This document shows, piece after piece, positions 1 to 12,659 of a DNA stretch of 64,000 nucleotides. This DNA comes from Persicaria tinctoria. Its lineage: Eukaryota; Streptophyta; Magnoliopsida; Caryophyllales; Polygonaceae. The stretch covers positions 73,554,627-73,618,626 of the forward strand of contig JBANSL010000004.1 in the NCBI GenBank assembly GCA_037127255.1, given 5' to 3'. Under the pieces are notes generated by a model. The model was not told the origin of the DNA. It did no database searches and saw only the letters and a list, made by a program, of their open reading frames with translations. A program made the position numbers and the translations under genes. Every line of letters starts with the position of its first letter. Position 1 is the stretch's first letter.

Positions 1-168
1 CGCCACCCATCTCCCTGACGGCCTTTGCCGGACACCCACAAACTTGCTGTGGCTGTTGTTGTTGTTGTTGTTTTTGCTTCTTGAGGCCTTCAATTTGGTG
101 GGATTGTTTGGAGGGATTGTCATCTTTTGAGGGCTTTGAATTTGGTTTTGTTGGAAATGGATCTCCAT
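1..168 (-). CDS. AP2/ERF transcription factor, N-terminal part (cut by window edge)
   Basis: A frame open from an ATG at 168 to the window edge gives 56 residues. The last 14 (FVGVRQRPSGRWVA, residues 43-56) are the start of an AP2/ERF DNA-binding domain: the first strands and the conserved Gly, Arg and Trp residues that contact the GCC-box type target. The GRWVA form points to the ERF subgroup that includes RAP2-11-like factors; this is from memory. Before the domain lie a Gln-rich start (MEIHFQQNQIQSPQ), a basic stretch and six Asn residues encoded by an AAC microsatellite. The ATG at 168 is chosen as the first Met in frame; a second Met is at residue 16. The remainder of the domain and the C-terminal effector part lie outside the window. 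ERF genes are often intronless, which fits the absence of a splice signal here. The product would act in the nucleus. Confidence 0.8.
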   Translation of the reverse strand, partial: MEIHFQQNQIQSPQKMTIPPNNPTKLKASRSKNNNNNNSHSKFVGVRQRPSGRWVA

Positions 169-2949
169 TAATGGAATGTATGTGATCTTCTCAAATCTCA
201 ATGGAGGAGTTTAAACAATTGGAAGAGGAGATTGGGAGCTTTAAAGAGGAAGCTATGTGTGTTGTTAATGGAGAAGTTGTATGCATGGACATTTATATGT
301 TTGAAACTATAAGCAAGGAAGAGTCAATTCTATTATTTTTAATCTTCTACTTTGCATACGTGTAATACAAAAACACAATTTTGGTCTTCAAAAGTTAATA
401 TTTTATTTAATTTTTTTTTTCGATCTTTATAACCTATGTCCACTAAAAATGATAAAATCCATAATTTTAACAGAAAGAATGATCGATTTTTCCTTTCGAA
501 ATCGGCTTTTAGTGTTAATAAAGTTTGCATTCTTCATTCACAAAATTTTAAAATTTTAATATAGGTTTCTTATTTCTATGCAATGTTGGTTTTCCACTTA
601 GATCACAATTTTTTTTTTTTTTTGAAGGTTAGATCATAAGTATATATGTAAACTTCTAAATAAGTGCACAAATCATGAAAACTTGAACTAATGTAATTAG
701 TTTTTGACAAAAAAAAACTTATTAACCCAATAATTACCCAAAAAAAATGATGTCTTTAAATAACCCAAGTAATTAATTAGGCTAAAATTTTGATGGCAAG
801 AAATAAAAAGTGGGTTCCAAAAAAGTAGCAAATAAATGGACGTGTATGTCAGTAAATGAGCATAAACTAAATGAAAATGACATGCACGCTTATTCTAATT
901 ATCTGCATTATAAATTCTACCAAAAAAATTGGCCTTGATTTATTAATGTTCTAATTTGGATTTATTTACTACAGTTTCCCCAAATAAAAAATAAATAAAA
1001 ATCCTCAGGGGGGGAGAATTTGTCCTTTTCCTGTATGAATCAGCTTACACATATAAAAAGGGATAAACAAATATATTGAAATTGAATTGATAGTTTGTTG
1101 CAGTTGAGAAGGAAGAGGTCAACAGTAAACACAGATCGTGAAGGCAACAAATTACAAATGCAGATTAGCATTTGGAAGCACGTCGTTCTATTCAAAATCC
1201 TATCTAAATCCATTTACTTTATTTATTAATATAATTGCAAATAAATTTAATTATTTATTGAAGAACAAAAAAACGACCTTTTTAAAAAAAAAATTTTGGT
1301 AAGGTGGGAGATTTTTGTTTTTAAAGCAATTATGAGTTTGGTAAAAATGATAAGGTACCATTTATTCAAGTAATTAGTAAGCCCTTACAATGTATTCATC
1401 ATCAATTATAGGTATTTTCTTCAATGTATATTCATTATTCAATGTATTCATCAATTAGTTACAAATTTAAAACTTTCTTCTTCTTTATCTTATCTTAATT
1501 GGACCCTTGTGAAAGGCCTAAAAGTTTTATCTATAGCATTTTGTATGAATATAAGGTAGATTAATTAAGGAATTATAAAATAGCTAACTTATTAATTACT
1601 CTCAAACCAGGAGAGAAGAACTTTCATATACCCATATTGAAAAATTGGAAGGAATACTTCATATATAATATTAACATGCAACATTATTAGACATACTAAA
1701 ACTTCAATAATCAATTTAAGTTGTATATATCAAGTTTGTACAAAAGATTGGTCCACCTAGCTCTCTACATATACTCAAATTATATTTGAATGTGCACATT
1801 TAAGCATCTTAAAATACGCATTATAGATCACGAATGTGCACATTTAATCACCTGAAATAAGCATTATAGATCAAAATTGTGTAAAGTATACATAATTAAA
1901 TGCCATTTGAGATAATCTTAGAACATTAAGAAAAATACTACTTTTTCTTTCATAAAAAAAAAACCTACTTCTTCGCTCTTTCCCTGCGAAATCATATTAT
2001 TTAATATCTCATATGCAATTTTAACATTTCTTTTATAATTTTCTAATATTTTATATAATATTTTTTTTTTTGCAACTTTAAAATGTTGTAAATTTTAAAA
2101 CAGAAAAAAAGGGATATCAAAATTGGCACCTCAGAGCAACCCTAACAAATTCTCCTTATTAAATTTTTGGAGAATTGGTCCAACGAATTCCCCGTAACAT
2201 TCTCCAAAATAGAGAATGAGAGAAAAAATGAAGATCATTCCCTAAATTTGGAAAAAACTCTATATATTTTGGGGTAAATTTTATAATGGAGAAGCTGCTG
2301 GAATTTAACCCAAAAAAATTCAGAATATGTGATTTATAATTCTCCATTTTGGTGAATTTTTTAGAGAAGTTGTTCGACATCCTCTCATAAATGAGATCAA
2401 ACCAATTGTTTATACTCCCTGGGAAAAAAATGAAGGTGCCGATAAACATGTTTTAAGAGATCCATATCATTTTGGTAAGGTTATCCAAAGGGTGTAATCA
2501 TGGACCAATTAATTGGTTACAAATCTTACAATGTCACTTAAATACTTGTTATTTTTGTTCAATAATTGTAAATATACCTTAACTATATGTAGTTAATACG
2601 GAGTACTATTTTTTTTTAAAGAAAAATATTCAGAGAAGGTGGGATTACCAACTTCGAGAATGATGTCAAGTTGTTTAGGGATTTGGTTGCTTAATGCTAA
2701 TGCTGTCATTGACCCATTGTGTAGAAAAGTGTAAATATGTTAACTAACAAAAACATGTTTTTTTCCTGGATTTCATATATTAAGACATGTGTTTTAGGAA
2801 ATTCACTTTTTTTTGTTCAAGGAAAATGCAATTTCATAAGAAGTGATTTAAGAATTTGGCATATTAATAGAAGCATTTAATTTAATATAGAGTAATGTAT
2901 CACGAGAAAAGACAAATTTAGGTAATTATGGTGTAAAACAAAAGACTTA
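169..2949. other. AT-rich intergenic region upstream of the ERF gene
   Basis: No coding region is supported. The sequence is AT-rich with many short homopolymers, and it probably includes the promoter and 5' UTR of the minus-strand ERF gene near its left end. About 2120-2450 has repeated TTCTCCAAAATTTGG-like motifs in both orientations and may be a decayed MITE, but I found no clear terminal repeats. Confidence 0.5.
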
Positions 2950-3686
2950 GAGCATCAGCAATGGTCGGGTTCCCCATTATTTCTCTCTCCTTTTCTCATT
3001 CGTCCACCTCACTTTCCACTCACTTTACCCTCAACCATCCCCAATTCATTTATCATATTCCACAATGGTCGGGTTGCCCAATAATTCATTTCATCACCTT
3101 TTCCATACCCCACTTTCAAATATTACAATAATTTAATTGATTTAGAAATTTGAAAAATTATTTAATTTAATTTAATAATTATATTTGATAATTAATTTTA
3201 ATACTTTAAAATATTTTTTTTAAATAAATCCGAGAAATAAAAAATATTAATTTAACTTTTTTCTTATTAATTTTAATAATTTAAAATATTTTAACTAAAT
3301 TTTTAATAAATTTTAAAATTAACAAATATTAATTTAATTATATAATTATATTTGATAATTAATTTAAATAATTTGAAATATTCAAATCAAATTATTTATA
3401 AATGAAATAATTGAAAAATTATTAATTTAATTATATTTTATATTTAATTTTTATAATTTAATTAAATTTTTAATATTGTAATTAAAATATGTTAAGGTAA
3501 ATTAAAAAAGAAAAGAAATTATTTGTGGAGTGACACATGGCGTAATATGATTGGGTTCGGATTTGGGAAGGTCCCCAATATGTTGGGGCGCCTCAAATAT
3601 GGGGAGGTAGACCACAATGGTCGGGTTGCCCAATTCGAGGCAAAAAGCAACTTGGGCAACCCACCTTCCCACCATTGATGATGCTC
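2950..3686. mobile_element. PIF/Harbinger (Tourist-like) MITE, 737 bp
   Basis: The element starts GAGCATCAGCAATGG and ends with the inverse, CCATTGATGATGCTC, and is flanked on both sides by the 3-bp duplication TTA. The GAGCATC terminus and TTA duplication are the signature of PIF/Harbinger elements. The motif CACAATGGTCGGGTTGCCCAA recurs inside in near-identical form around 3062 and 3612, so the ends may be partly duplicated. The interior is very AT-rich and has no transposase, so it is non-autonomous. Confidence 0.8.
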
Positions 3687-3829
3687 TTATGATAGGAGGG
3701 ATGGTGACAATTTTGATCATGTAGGCAATCCAGATTAACCAATATAAGAAATAAAAGTTATTCATAATAAGATATGAGTGGAGATAGCGATTAAGATGCT
3801 AAGTAGTGCGGTGAAGTCAACCCATCTTT

Positions 3830-4054
3830 GCTCGATCCAGGTTGATAGATGCGCCATGACTTCCTTCGTAGAAATTGGGATGCCCAGTTATGTCAGACTT
3901 TCCGTGTTGGTAACGGTTTTGTGGACTTCCTCGCGGACCTTGCTTTATCTTTTCCTTTAGGCTTTTCTCTTTTGAACTCTCTGTCGGACGGTGCAGCTAA
4001 GCTATTGTTGTGTGATATGCAGGGAGTCACATGTACTTGCTCGTGTGCCCCTTA
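3830..4054 (+). pseudogene. LINE RNase H C-terminal remnant
   Basis: The frame starting at 3849 reads FRVGNGFVDFLADLA and then FPLGFSLL, which matches the end of the RNase H domain and the following tail of plant L1-type LINE ORF2 (the usual form is a REGN-x-x-AD-x-LA motif). The normally conserved Ala-Asp is read here as VDFLADL, and upstream sequence is in another frame. The piece is short, without an RT domain, so it is a decayed 3' fragment on the plus strand. It is unrelated in detail to the LINE at 14642-48079. Confidence 0.5.
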
Positions 4055-4177
4055 ACAGATTGGCTCGTTTTGTATTGTTGCTTTCTGTTTTGCTATAACA
4101 CTTCTTCGGAGTAGGAGCTCTTCTTCGGTCAGGATAAGTTGCAGTCGAAAGTGAAGAGTCTAATAAATGACATAGAG

Positions 4178-4283
4178 ATACTCTAGAAGAGGGGAGGGAC
4201 TGAATAGAGTATGAAAGTTTTTCGCAAAACATACTCTAGAAGAGGGGAGGGACTGAATAGAGTATGAAAGTTTTTCGCAAAAC
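4178..4283 (-). repeat. 53-bp tandem duplication in a Copia LTR-end remnant
   Basis: Two identical 53-bp copies lie at 4178-4230 and 4231-4283. The reverse complement carries CATACTCTATTC followed by a pyrimidine run and TTCTAGAGTAT, closely resembling the 3' part of the Copia-type LTR at about 63650-63710. The first copy continues into similar flanking sequence, so an antisense LTR-end fragment was tandemly duplicated here. Confidence 0.6.
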
Positions 4284-5134
4284 TCAACCCTTTCTGAGTT
4301 TTGAAAACAACTTGTCAAGCATTTGGCCTTACTGTAAAGATCATACAATCAGGGTCTTGTTTTTGTCTTTCATCCCCCTTTATCAATGTCCTTCAGGTTA
4401 GCTTATAAGGTCTTACAATCAAGGTGGAGTCTTCAGAAACTTTGATGATTTGGTTACGTGCAAAAGAGAGACCCAAGTGTAGTACGCACAAGTGTGATAG
4501 TCAGAGAGTTTCAATGGTATCTTATATCTTACTCTTTCTTCCTCTCCCTTGTCTTTCTTTTTCATCTTTGCTATAAGGGCAAGGGTGAATATAATTCAAT
4601 TCCTAAATCCTACAGAATATACTAGGTTTGTTGTTGCATAATACTTCTATACTTGAATTCCAAAAGTGCCAAGTTATTTTCATGACAAAACAAATAGTGC
4701 AAGCTTATACCCATTTGTATATGTTTATAGGTGTTCTTCGACAAGTAAAATTACAGTAAGGTACAAAAAATGAGTGAACAGCAACGTTCAGCACTGTCAC
4801 ACCAAACATTAGTACAAAATTTCTTCACCTTGCCCATCGACCAAAATCAATACGTATAAATTGTAATGTAACATTATGCCTCAACTATCAAGTTGGCGGA
4901 AAGGCAAAATTAGTAAATTTCTTTCTTTTAACTCCTGCATTGCTGCTAATAACATAAATAAATAAAACTGCAAATAACTTAATATACACATCTTACACAA
5001 AACTGCAAATTCCATCTCACAATCACAGGCTCACGGCATATAAACAATACAATGTGTCACCATGAGAAAAAGACCATGATGGCGGAATCAATGAAGGGTA
5101 AAGGAACTATCGCACGCAACCTGTGACGAGTCTT
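4284..5134. other. Downstream region of the importin gene
   Basis: No gene is visible. The right end (about 4900-5134) is expected to hold the 3' UTR of the minus-strand importin gene. I could not assign a polyadenylation signal with confidence. Confidence 0.45.
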
Positions 5135-8100
5135 TCATGACGAGAGAATAGTTTGTAGGGCTTGTAGCAGCTGCGGCTGCAAGGATGACCATGTGGATGC
5201 GAGGGTAGAAGGTGGCAGGGTTTGCTGAAGCTGTCTCAATAGGTTGATCATTCGACTGGCCGTTTGCTCTGTTGCAAGATCTTTTCCGGCACACAGCACC
5301 TGACATCAGGGCACATTTTTCAGGTGAGGCAAAGCACAACAATTGGCACAAACCCAGTGGCCTTGAAATCAACTGGTTTATCCAATTTCTCTGTTCACAT
5401 CTGTACAGCTTTTAATACTATTCAAAACAGATAACACATAAAGATGTACCTCAGCAAATACTGCCACTATCTTAGGCAGGTGTTGATTATTAGGCCCGAG
5501 TAGTTCCCCATCAGACCTGCGGATGCAAATGAAGATAACATGTAAAAATATGACACGGCAGTGCCAATGAACTGAAAACTAGGGAAAGAGAATAGAATAG
5601 AGGGAATAACAAAAGATTCAAGCATCTTCATGTCACTGCATCTAATCAACATTCAGCCAAAGCTCGCGGATGTAATGCCCATTATCTTTTCTTTCTCACA
5701 GTGGTACCGTAGGGTTTGTCTTTGCAATTGAAGCATGGAGGTGCTGATGAAAGCCAAAAGGGAATAACAGCAAGGAAACCAGTTGTCTCAAACATTCTTT
5801 ACCTTTCAACCATGGCACAAAGCTGTTCATGCACTACTTTGGCTTCAATCAAGTCTCCTTTGATTGGCAAGCAGTTCAACCAAAGAGGTATCACCTGCCA
5901 AGTATAAAGCAGAAAAAGGTACAATGTACAGAAACTTGTCAAAACAATGACAACTAGGGGGGGTGGGGGGACAAAGAATAATGCAAGAGCCAATAGATAA
6001 TTAGATATACCTGAGCTGCGTCTACACTATCACGATGAAACTGACATATTTTCCCGAGAGCTGAGACAGCATTGTCATATGCCATTAGATTCTCGGGATT
6101 TGTTGCATTAGGGTGACTTATAATAGCATTTAACCTGGAAAGAGCCTCTGAAATGAGAAAAAAAGACAGATTTCTTAGTAAACTACTCGTTTAAAGAGAT
6201 TAAAAGGCATGCAGTATAGCAGTTATGAGCAAAGCACCTCCAACAAGACGTTTGAACACAGTTCCCCCGAACTCAGCACAAACACCAAGTCCATAAACTG
6301 CAGCCTGACAAGTGACAAATCTTTATTAGTTTATGATTGTAAATGTAAAGGAAAATAATAAGATAGAGATTATTGCCAATTGAACCTGTCGAACATCAGG
6401 ATTTTCATCATTACATGCTTCCAATAGGAAAGGAAGGTAGGTATCATAATACCTGCACAACAAGCAAATCAAACATATTGAGGGAAGATGGAAAATCAAC
6501 AGCTCAAAGTATGTTCATTTTCATTAAAAGCTGACCTAAGTGCTGCTTCCCGACAGTGTTCTACTACATCATCAAAGATACATATGGCAATTCGTCTCTC
6601 TTCACTCGATTTATCCTTGCCCTACAGATCAAAATATTGCTTTTGTAAGGTCTACCCAAGCCAAGCAAGATCAGATACAAACTTGGTACTTGCATGATGA
6701 ACATTTAAAATTCCTCACATGTCAAAGGGTTGATTACAAAGTTGATTACTTACCCACATGGGTGTCAAGTATGTCGAGATTTCGTCAAAGAATGGCAAGA
6801 AAGCTGCCTTGTATGTTTTGATCAAGGTTCCCAGGCAATCACCAATCTGTTTTAAGAGGACAATAAAATAGGATGAGCAATTACAAATTGATTGATAACT
6901 TAGTCACAGATAAAAGAATTGGAGTTCAGTTCAACAATGCTTTTTTCCCTTTTCGACATGCCACTTAAGCTTACCTGATCGAAAAGCTCCTCTTCTTGCT
7001 CATTTTCTTCGCGAATAAGTTCTCCTTCTTCGGCATCAAAGTCTTCAGCTTTGGCTCTATCATCTCTTTCTCTTTTTCTTGATGAACTCGCTGTAATAAC
7101 TTCCTTTATCTCATCCACAATTGATCTTACTTGGGCTTCTTCAAGGAGTGGCCCAGAAATCTAAAAGATAGACATAAATGTGAAATTAAATCTTAGATAA
7201 TCAACTTAGATTATTACCCCTGGAACCCACTACAAGTTTTCAGAAAGAAGAGCAAGCATAACAGATAAAAATATTTTAAAAGATACCTGTACACATTGAT
7301 TCAGTGAATCCAGCATACTTGAACATATCTCTATTTCAGGCTCCTGCAATATATAGTTCCGAATGAATTAAAATAATGATATTGAAGTTAGAGGAGCATA
7401 ATTACTATATAATCACCAATGCTGGTAGTAACCTTGTGCAATGCCTCCACCAAAGCTGGTACTATATAATCAGATAACTGCTTGAGGTAAGTCTCATTAC
7501 GACCTTGAGATTGCCCTTTTTCTATCGCTAATTTTGCAGAACGCAACAGCTCCGGCATGGCTATAAATCAATAAGTAATAACCAAATAAAATTAACAGAA
7601 ATGACAAAATGACCAGCCCAACAGCACATTTGAAAGGGCAAATACCTGCAACTGCAGCCTTTCTAACTTCTTCATGAAAATAGAATTTAAGAAGTGGGAC
7701 CAATGTTGGAGCAACCTGCAAGTAGGATTAAACTCGTACTCTTCACAGGCAGTTGTATAAAAAGCACCGTTTCAAGAAGATGCGCCTGGAACTTGAAAGT
7801 TTTACCTGATCAATCCATGGAAAGAATCCTTCTTTCAGTTCATCAGCATAGCAGCACAACATGTTACATGCTGTAGCCTTCTCCTCCAGAACACTTGTTT
7901 TGATTCCGATTCTTTTGTCCCCAAGAGTAATGGTCTCAATACTGCAAAAGGATTTGAATTTCTCAACAACATTTGAGAAAACAATAATCATATGCTCATA
8001 ACAAAGAAAAACAGATTGCATGGGTTTGTACAGTATACAGTTTCAGACTATGAATTTTCCAAAAGGCTAACCATACAGGAGAGAACAGACTGAGTGAAAA

Positions 8101-9512
8101 CCACAAGTAACACTAATCAAGAAGAGGAAAAACAAAGAAATCCAATTATTGAGAGAGCCAATAACTACCTCTCATCATCAGAGTCGTCAATATCAGCTTC
8201 TGAATCAGCTGACGTGATAGTTACATCAGGTTTAAGCTGAGCAGATTGAAGTAATGGGGGCATTACAACATTCATGTAGGGAAGAAAATCCTGCCCAAGG
8301 CATTTGCAAAGTCTTGCCCAAGCCTGGCAAGTGGTAAAAACATGTCAACTTAGATACAATGCCTTCTAATAATTTGTTATTAGGCAATGGATGGGTTCAT
8401 TAGATAACAGATGCATACTTGCAACATATAACTAGTTGTTGGATCATCTGCTTCCAGCTGAGATACTTGCAATGACATGAGGACCTCCATCACCTAATTA
8501 TTATAACAAAATGTCCGACCAGTAATTCAGATGCATATAAATAAATTATATCTATTCTGCAGTTTCAACTATAGATAATTGCACAAAGAGCATCCCAAGG
8601 CCTGACCACTCAACATACATGAGTGCACAACATGAAAATAAAAATAACAGGTGTAGAAGTGAACCTGCTTTGCATCATCCCTAAATTTCTCCTTCCCAAC
8701 TGCCATCCCAACTAAACTAATGCATTCCATAGATTTTGCACGAAGCATGCGGTTAGCCTTGTCAGTTGCACTGACCAGTATGGTTTTCAAGTAAGGCATA
8801 ACAGCATCATAGTACTTTTGGAAAAGCTCCTGCATATATACAAACAACCATAGATCATCAGAATCTGGGAGGAAAGAGAACCCTAAAAAGAACTTGGATG
8901 CCTTGCAAACCTGAGATGAATCAGCAACAGACGCCAAAGCTGTCAAAGCACCTTCCTGCACCATTTGCTTTCCATTCTGCAATCCATTTGCAAAACTATA
9001 TAATAAGCCACATAATCCAACAGTTTATGTGCTCAAGTGCAATAAAATTATTCAGAACATAAGTAGAATTTGAAACCCGAAAAGGCGATATTTTTTCCAA
9101 ACATTACCATTGGTAGATTGATGGCAAAGTTATAAAAGACCTTTAAGAGTTTGAAAGTTGGGAGCAAGACTTGTATGTGCTATAGCAAGAACTGATTATA
9201 ACTGTGAGAGATAAATGTACCTGAAGGAGGACAAGTAATTTGCTAACTATGCCATCCAAGTAAGGTGTTAAGATCTCAGGAGTACAGCTTTCACTGAAAT
9301 TCAGTACAGCTGATGCAGCATGGGCCTGCAGGATTCATAAAAAAAAATGATGATAAACACACTCACCACTTCAGATCACAAAGTTGCAAGCATTCATTAT
9401 TCTGTCCATGTTACCTAATTACTGAGGAGGCAGTCAACTCTTTAGCTTAACATGAGAAGACTAATACAAGTAGTATTGTCACGCCAGACTAGAAAGAGAG
9501 ATGATAATTTTG

Positions 9513-9558
<46 letters not shown>

Positions 9559-12202
9559 TATGATGAATATAAGACAAGTCACGTGTTTTTGCCATATATG
9601 TTAAAGAAGGATTTATGGCGGAGGAAATAATAATAATGATTGTTTCTTCTCTTCCTATGCAGTTGTCAATTGTCATAAACTCATACTCCCTCCGTTCAAC
9701 AAAACTTAACGTTTTACTATTCATGCACGCTTTTTTAGGAGTTAAAAACTATATAAAATATCGACATTTAAAATTTTTTTTTAAACAATTTCGTAGTTAT
9801 TATTAATAAGTACAAACTTGTTAAAAAAAATTTTTAAAAAAATGAATATTTTATATTGTTTTTATCATTCTAAAAAAGCGTGCATGAATAGTAAACGACA
9901 AGTTTTGTTGAACGGAGGGAGTATTAATGTTAGGATTAAGACTTTCAAAGGGATCTTATGTCCTAGGGCAGATATTTTCAACTTCCAATTGCTTAATACT
10001 AACTTGTGAAAGACTTGATCTGCATTTAATGTCCAAAAACTAAATCTTCTATGTACCACGCATGAATCAAACTCATCACTGCATTTGATTTACTGCAGAA
10101 GATAGAACATCTAAAATCATAAGAGCCTCGAAGTTCAATAAGCTCCAAAATTCAAAACTTACCTCTTCATCCATCATGTTGAGTACAGCCACTTAACGCA
10201 ATGCCCCAAAAGAGACTTTCCCCATTACTCTTTCAATCACATATTTAAGTCCAACCACAATGCTTATTTGCTTACTATCTCCTCGCGAAATTATTACAGA
10301 ATAAACAGTCTCTAAATCATAAGAGCCTATAAGTTGAACAAGCTCCAAAATTCTAAACTTACCTCTTCACCCATCGTATTTAGTAGTGCCAGTACAGCCA
10401 TTTAATGCAAAGCAACAAGAGAGAAGTAAACCATTCTAAAATCATCCTGTTTAGTGCATATTTTTAAGTTCAAACGCAATGCTTACTGTCTCCTCTGGAA
10501 CTTGCTAAGCAAACCACGTAAATCACTGTCAATTTGTGACCATAAAATGCAAGCAACTATGATATAGAAATCACTACATTCATGTTGGTGGTTTTCAAGC
10601 CATCAATTGTCAAAATAGGCCCCACTAGTCAATCCATAAAGTGAGCTCACCTGTACTCTTGGATTTTGAAAATCATCCATTGCAGAAACCAGTGCAGGCA
10701 ACACTCTATGATGGAATTGAGTTTGTAAATCTGGACCCAAATCGGTAGAAAGTTGGCCAATAGCATTAATTGCAGCCCATCTCACCCGAGGATGAGGATC
10801 TTGAAAAGAACTCAGCACCATCGAAACCACCTGCTCCAGGTTCTTTGTCATGACCTGCAATTTATCAATGGTAAAAAAGAAAAAGAAAAATCAATATCCA
10901 ATCGAACAGAACTCCAAACTATCCTAGAGTGTCAATGTATACGCAAATCCATCCACCACTCTACCACACCTTCGAGCAACCCTCTGCGATCTGCGCCAGA
11001 GCAATCAGAGCTGCGTGGTGTTGCTCCCAATCCGGTGCAGCTAAGTAAGCTGGCAGCAGCTCCGAAGCCACTGGAACAATTGTGTTTCCTCCTAGTGATA
11101 TTGCCAGTCTATCCAGACACTCCTGAGCAACAGTAAAATTGGTGGTTTCCCCTGCATCTTCGTCCTCAGTTTCAGCAGCGTGCCATGCCGGTTCATCATT
11201 GATGTCAAGCAGCATCTTCATCAATATCGCAAACAACCTATGTATGAACTGTGGCAGCTTCCTCATCATGCCAGGCGCCCTCTCTCTCGCCTCCGCCAAT
11301 GTGATAACGAACTCAATCGCCAGATGCCTAGTCCCCTCTTCAAGGGCGTCCTCAGCCTCAGCGATCTGCAGCATCGCTCCCACGACCTCAACAAGCTGTC
11401 TCCGGAGGAATCGGGGCTCCGTCCCTGCAAGGTCAATGAGAAGCTCGAGCGCCTCCTGCGCCGTAGCCTCCTGGCCTGAATTCAACGCTTCCGTGAGCGT
11501 CTGCATCATCGGCGGGAGCAAATCTTGGAACCTGTCACGGTCCGCAGGGGATTCTAAGCACTGAATGAAGTTAATTGCTGCTCCAAGAGCGGCGATCCGA
11601 ACATCAGCATTCGAATTGGACGATAAGCACTGAGAGAAGACCGAGTGCAAGGTTGTCAGATGGGGGACTAGGGTTTCGCCGATGTACTGCGCCAATTGAG
11701 CGAAGATGAGAAGCGCGGATTCGCGAAGCCTGGGATTATCAGAGGTAACGGAGTGGAACATGAAAGGGAGGAGCTCAGGCCAGGCGCCATCGGGGAGGAG
11801 GGCGGCGGCGAGTTCGGAAACGGTGTCGCAGAGCTTCTTGGAGACGGAGCGAAGATCGTCTCGGTGAAGAGAGGAGAGGAGGCTGGATTTCAGGGCGGAG
11901 CGGGTGGGGTCGGAGAGGCGAGGCCAGAGAGGGGAGTCGCCAGCGGAGAGGATCTTGCGGAGGAGGACAGCGGCGAAGGAGCGGGCGTCGGGGTGCGGGG
12001 AGGACGACAGGATGTGAGAGAGCTTGAGCGAGAGGGAATCCGGCTGGTGGAGCTTGCAGAGGTTGAAGAGGGACTCGGCCTCGGAGCGCTGGGCGTTGTC
12101 GGCGGACATGAGGTGGGAGACGAGGAGGTCGAAGTGGGAGGGGTCGGGGCCGAGAAGGGCGGCGAGTTGGGCGTGCTGGAGTTGAGTCAACTCGGCCGCC
12201 AT
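5135..12202 (-). CDS. IPO5: Importin-5 (karyopherin beta-3) family protein, KETCH1-like, 20 exons
   Basis: Exons by plus-strand position, in coding order: 12202-10970, 10854-10651, 9325-9221, 8976-8911, 8829-8665, 8493-8419, 8323-8169, 7941-7806, 7715-7646, 7560-7433, 7343-7287, 7160-6975, 6846-6754, 6621-6536, 6452-6386, 6304-6238, 6147-6011, 5894-5803, 5516-5450, 5299-5135. All junctions are GT-AG and phases agree, giving 3354 nt, 1117 residues and a stop. Exon 1 (411 codons) holds the importin-beta N-terminal region and first HEAT repeats; the rest is HEAT repeats with an acidic loop (DSDDE, about residue 664) and a second acidic stretch ([15 protein letters not shown], about 840-860). The C-terminus [10 protein letters not shown] fits plant IPO5. 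The family carries ribosomal proteins and other cargo into the nucleus with Ran-GTP; the Arabidopsis member KETCH1 imports HYL1 (from memory). Start ATG is the first Met of exon 1. No break was found. Confidence 0.95.
9516..9556. repeat. (GA)n microsatellite in importin intron 2
   Basis: About 20 uninterrupted AG/GA dinucleotides lie in the 1.3-kb second intron. Length variation between individuals is likely, which would make it a usable marker. Confidence 0.9.
9686..9921. mobile_element. Stowaway-type MITE (Tc1/mariner) in importin intron 2
   Basis: The 236-bp element starts CTCCCTCCGTTCAACAAAAC and ends with its inverse, flanked by TA on both sides. CTCCCTCCGT plus a TA duplication is the Stowaway signature. 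The inverted arms extend inward at least 50 bp (GCGTGCATGAATAGT near 9880 mirrors 9718-9732), so the whole element can fold back. It has no coding capacity and lies entirely inside the intron. Confidence 0.9.
10119..10413. repeat. Direct duplication inside importin intron 2
   Basis: Two similar segments, about 10119-10205 and 10319-10413, share AAGAGCCT, AAGCTCCAAAATTC and AAACTTACCTCTTCA. They are offset by about 200 bp. On the minus strand each copy ends in GAAGAGGTAAGTTT, a good splice donor, preceded by a short open stretch. Neither is part of the importin reading frame. Confidence 0.6.
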
Positions 12203-12659
12203 TGTTGAGCTGCGATTTGGGGCTGGGTGGAAGAGCTCCTCCGATTTAGGGTTTTCGCAGTTGACGGAAGGAAACAGATTTGGAAATTGGAACTCGGATA
12301 ATTTGTGACAGTAGGGATATGTGAAATGACGAAAAACACCCCGGACGCGTTGTGTTGGGTCAGATCCGCTTGGGGGGTTAAAAAAAAAGGCGGGGGAAAA
12401 TGGATTTTGAGGCTACAGGAAGCGCGGGGGTTGAGAGGTAACTATGATTTTAAAGTTTAGATGTGTATGTGACCGTTATTGGCGGGTTCGATGACCGGTT
12501 GCCAATTTTTTTGTCATGTGTGTTCTGTACGGTGCCCTGGTTATTCTGTGGACTAGAGGTGCTCGTGTGTAATCTTGACTTTGAGTATGTGAGTGAGTTC
12601 AATCTCAAAAAAATAACTTAGGTAAATTGTAACATAAATGATTGAATTTCTATACTTTG
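12203..12659 (-). promoter_or_regulatory. Upstream region of the importin gene
   Basis: The sequence directly upstream of the importin ATG should hold its 5' UTR and core promoter. It is richer in G and C than the flanking DNA. No convincing TATA box was identified, as is common for housekeeping genes. The limits are inferred from position only. Confidence 0.35.

Noticed and set aside
5088..5372. Minus-strand 94-codon frame at the importin 3' end as a separate gene
   Set aside because: It is a wrong-frame reading of the last importin exon (5299-5135).
11139..12208. Plus-strand frames of 141 and 170 codons over importin exon 1
   Set aside because: Antisense to a conserved GC-rich exon; no independent support.
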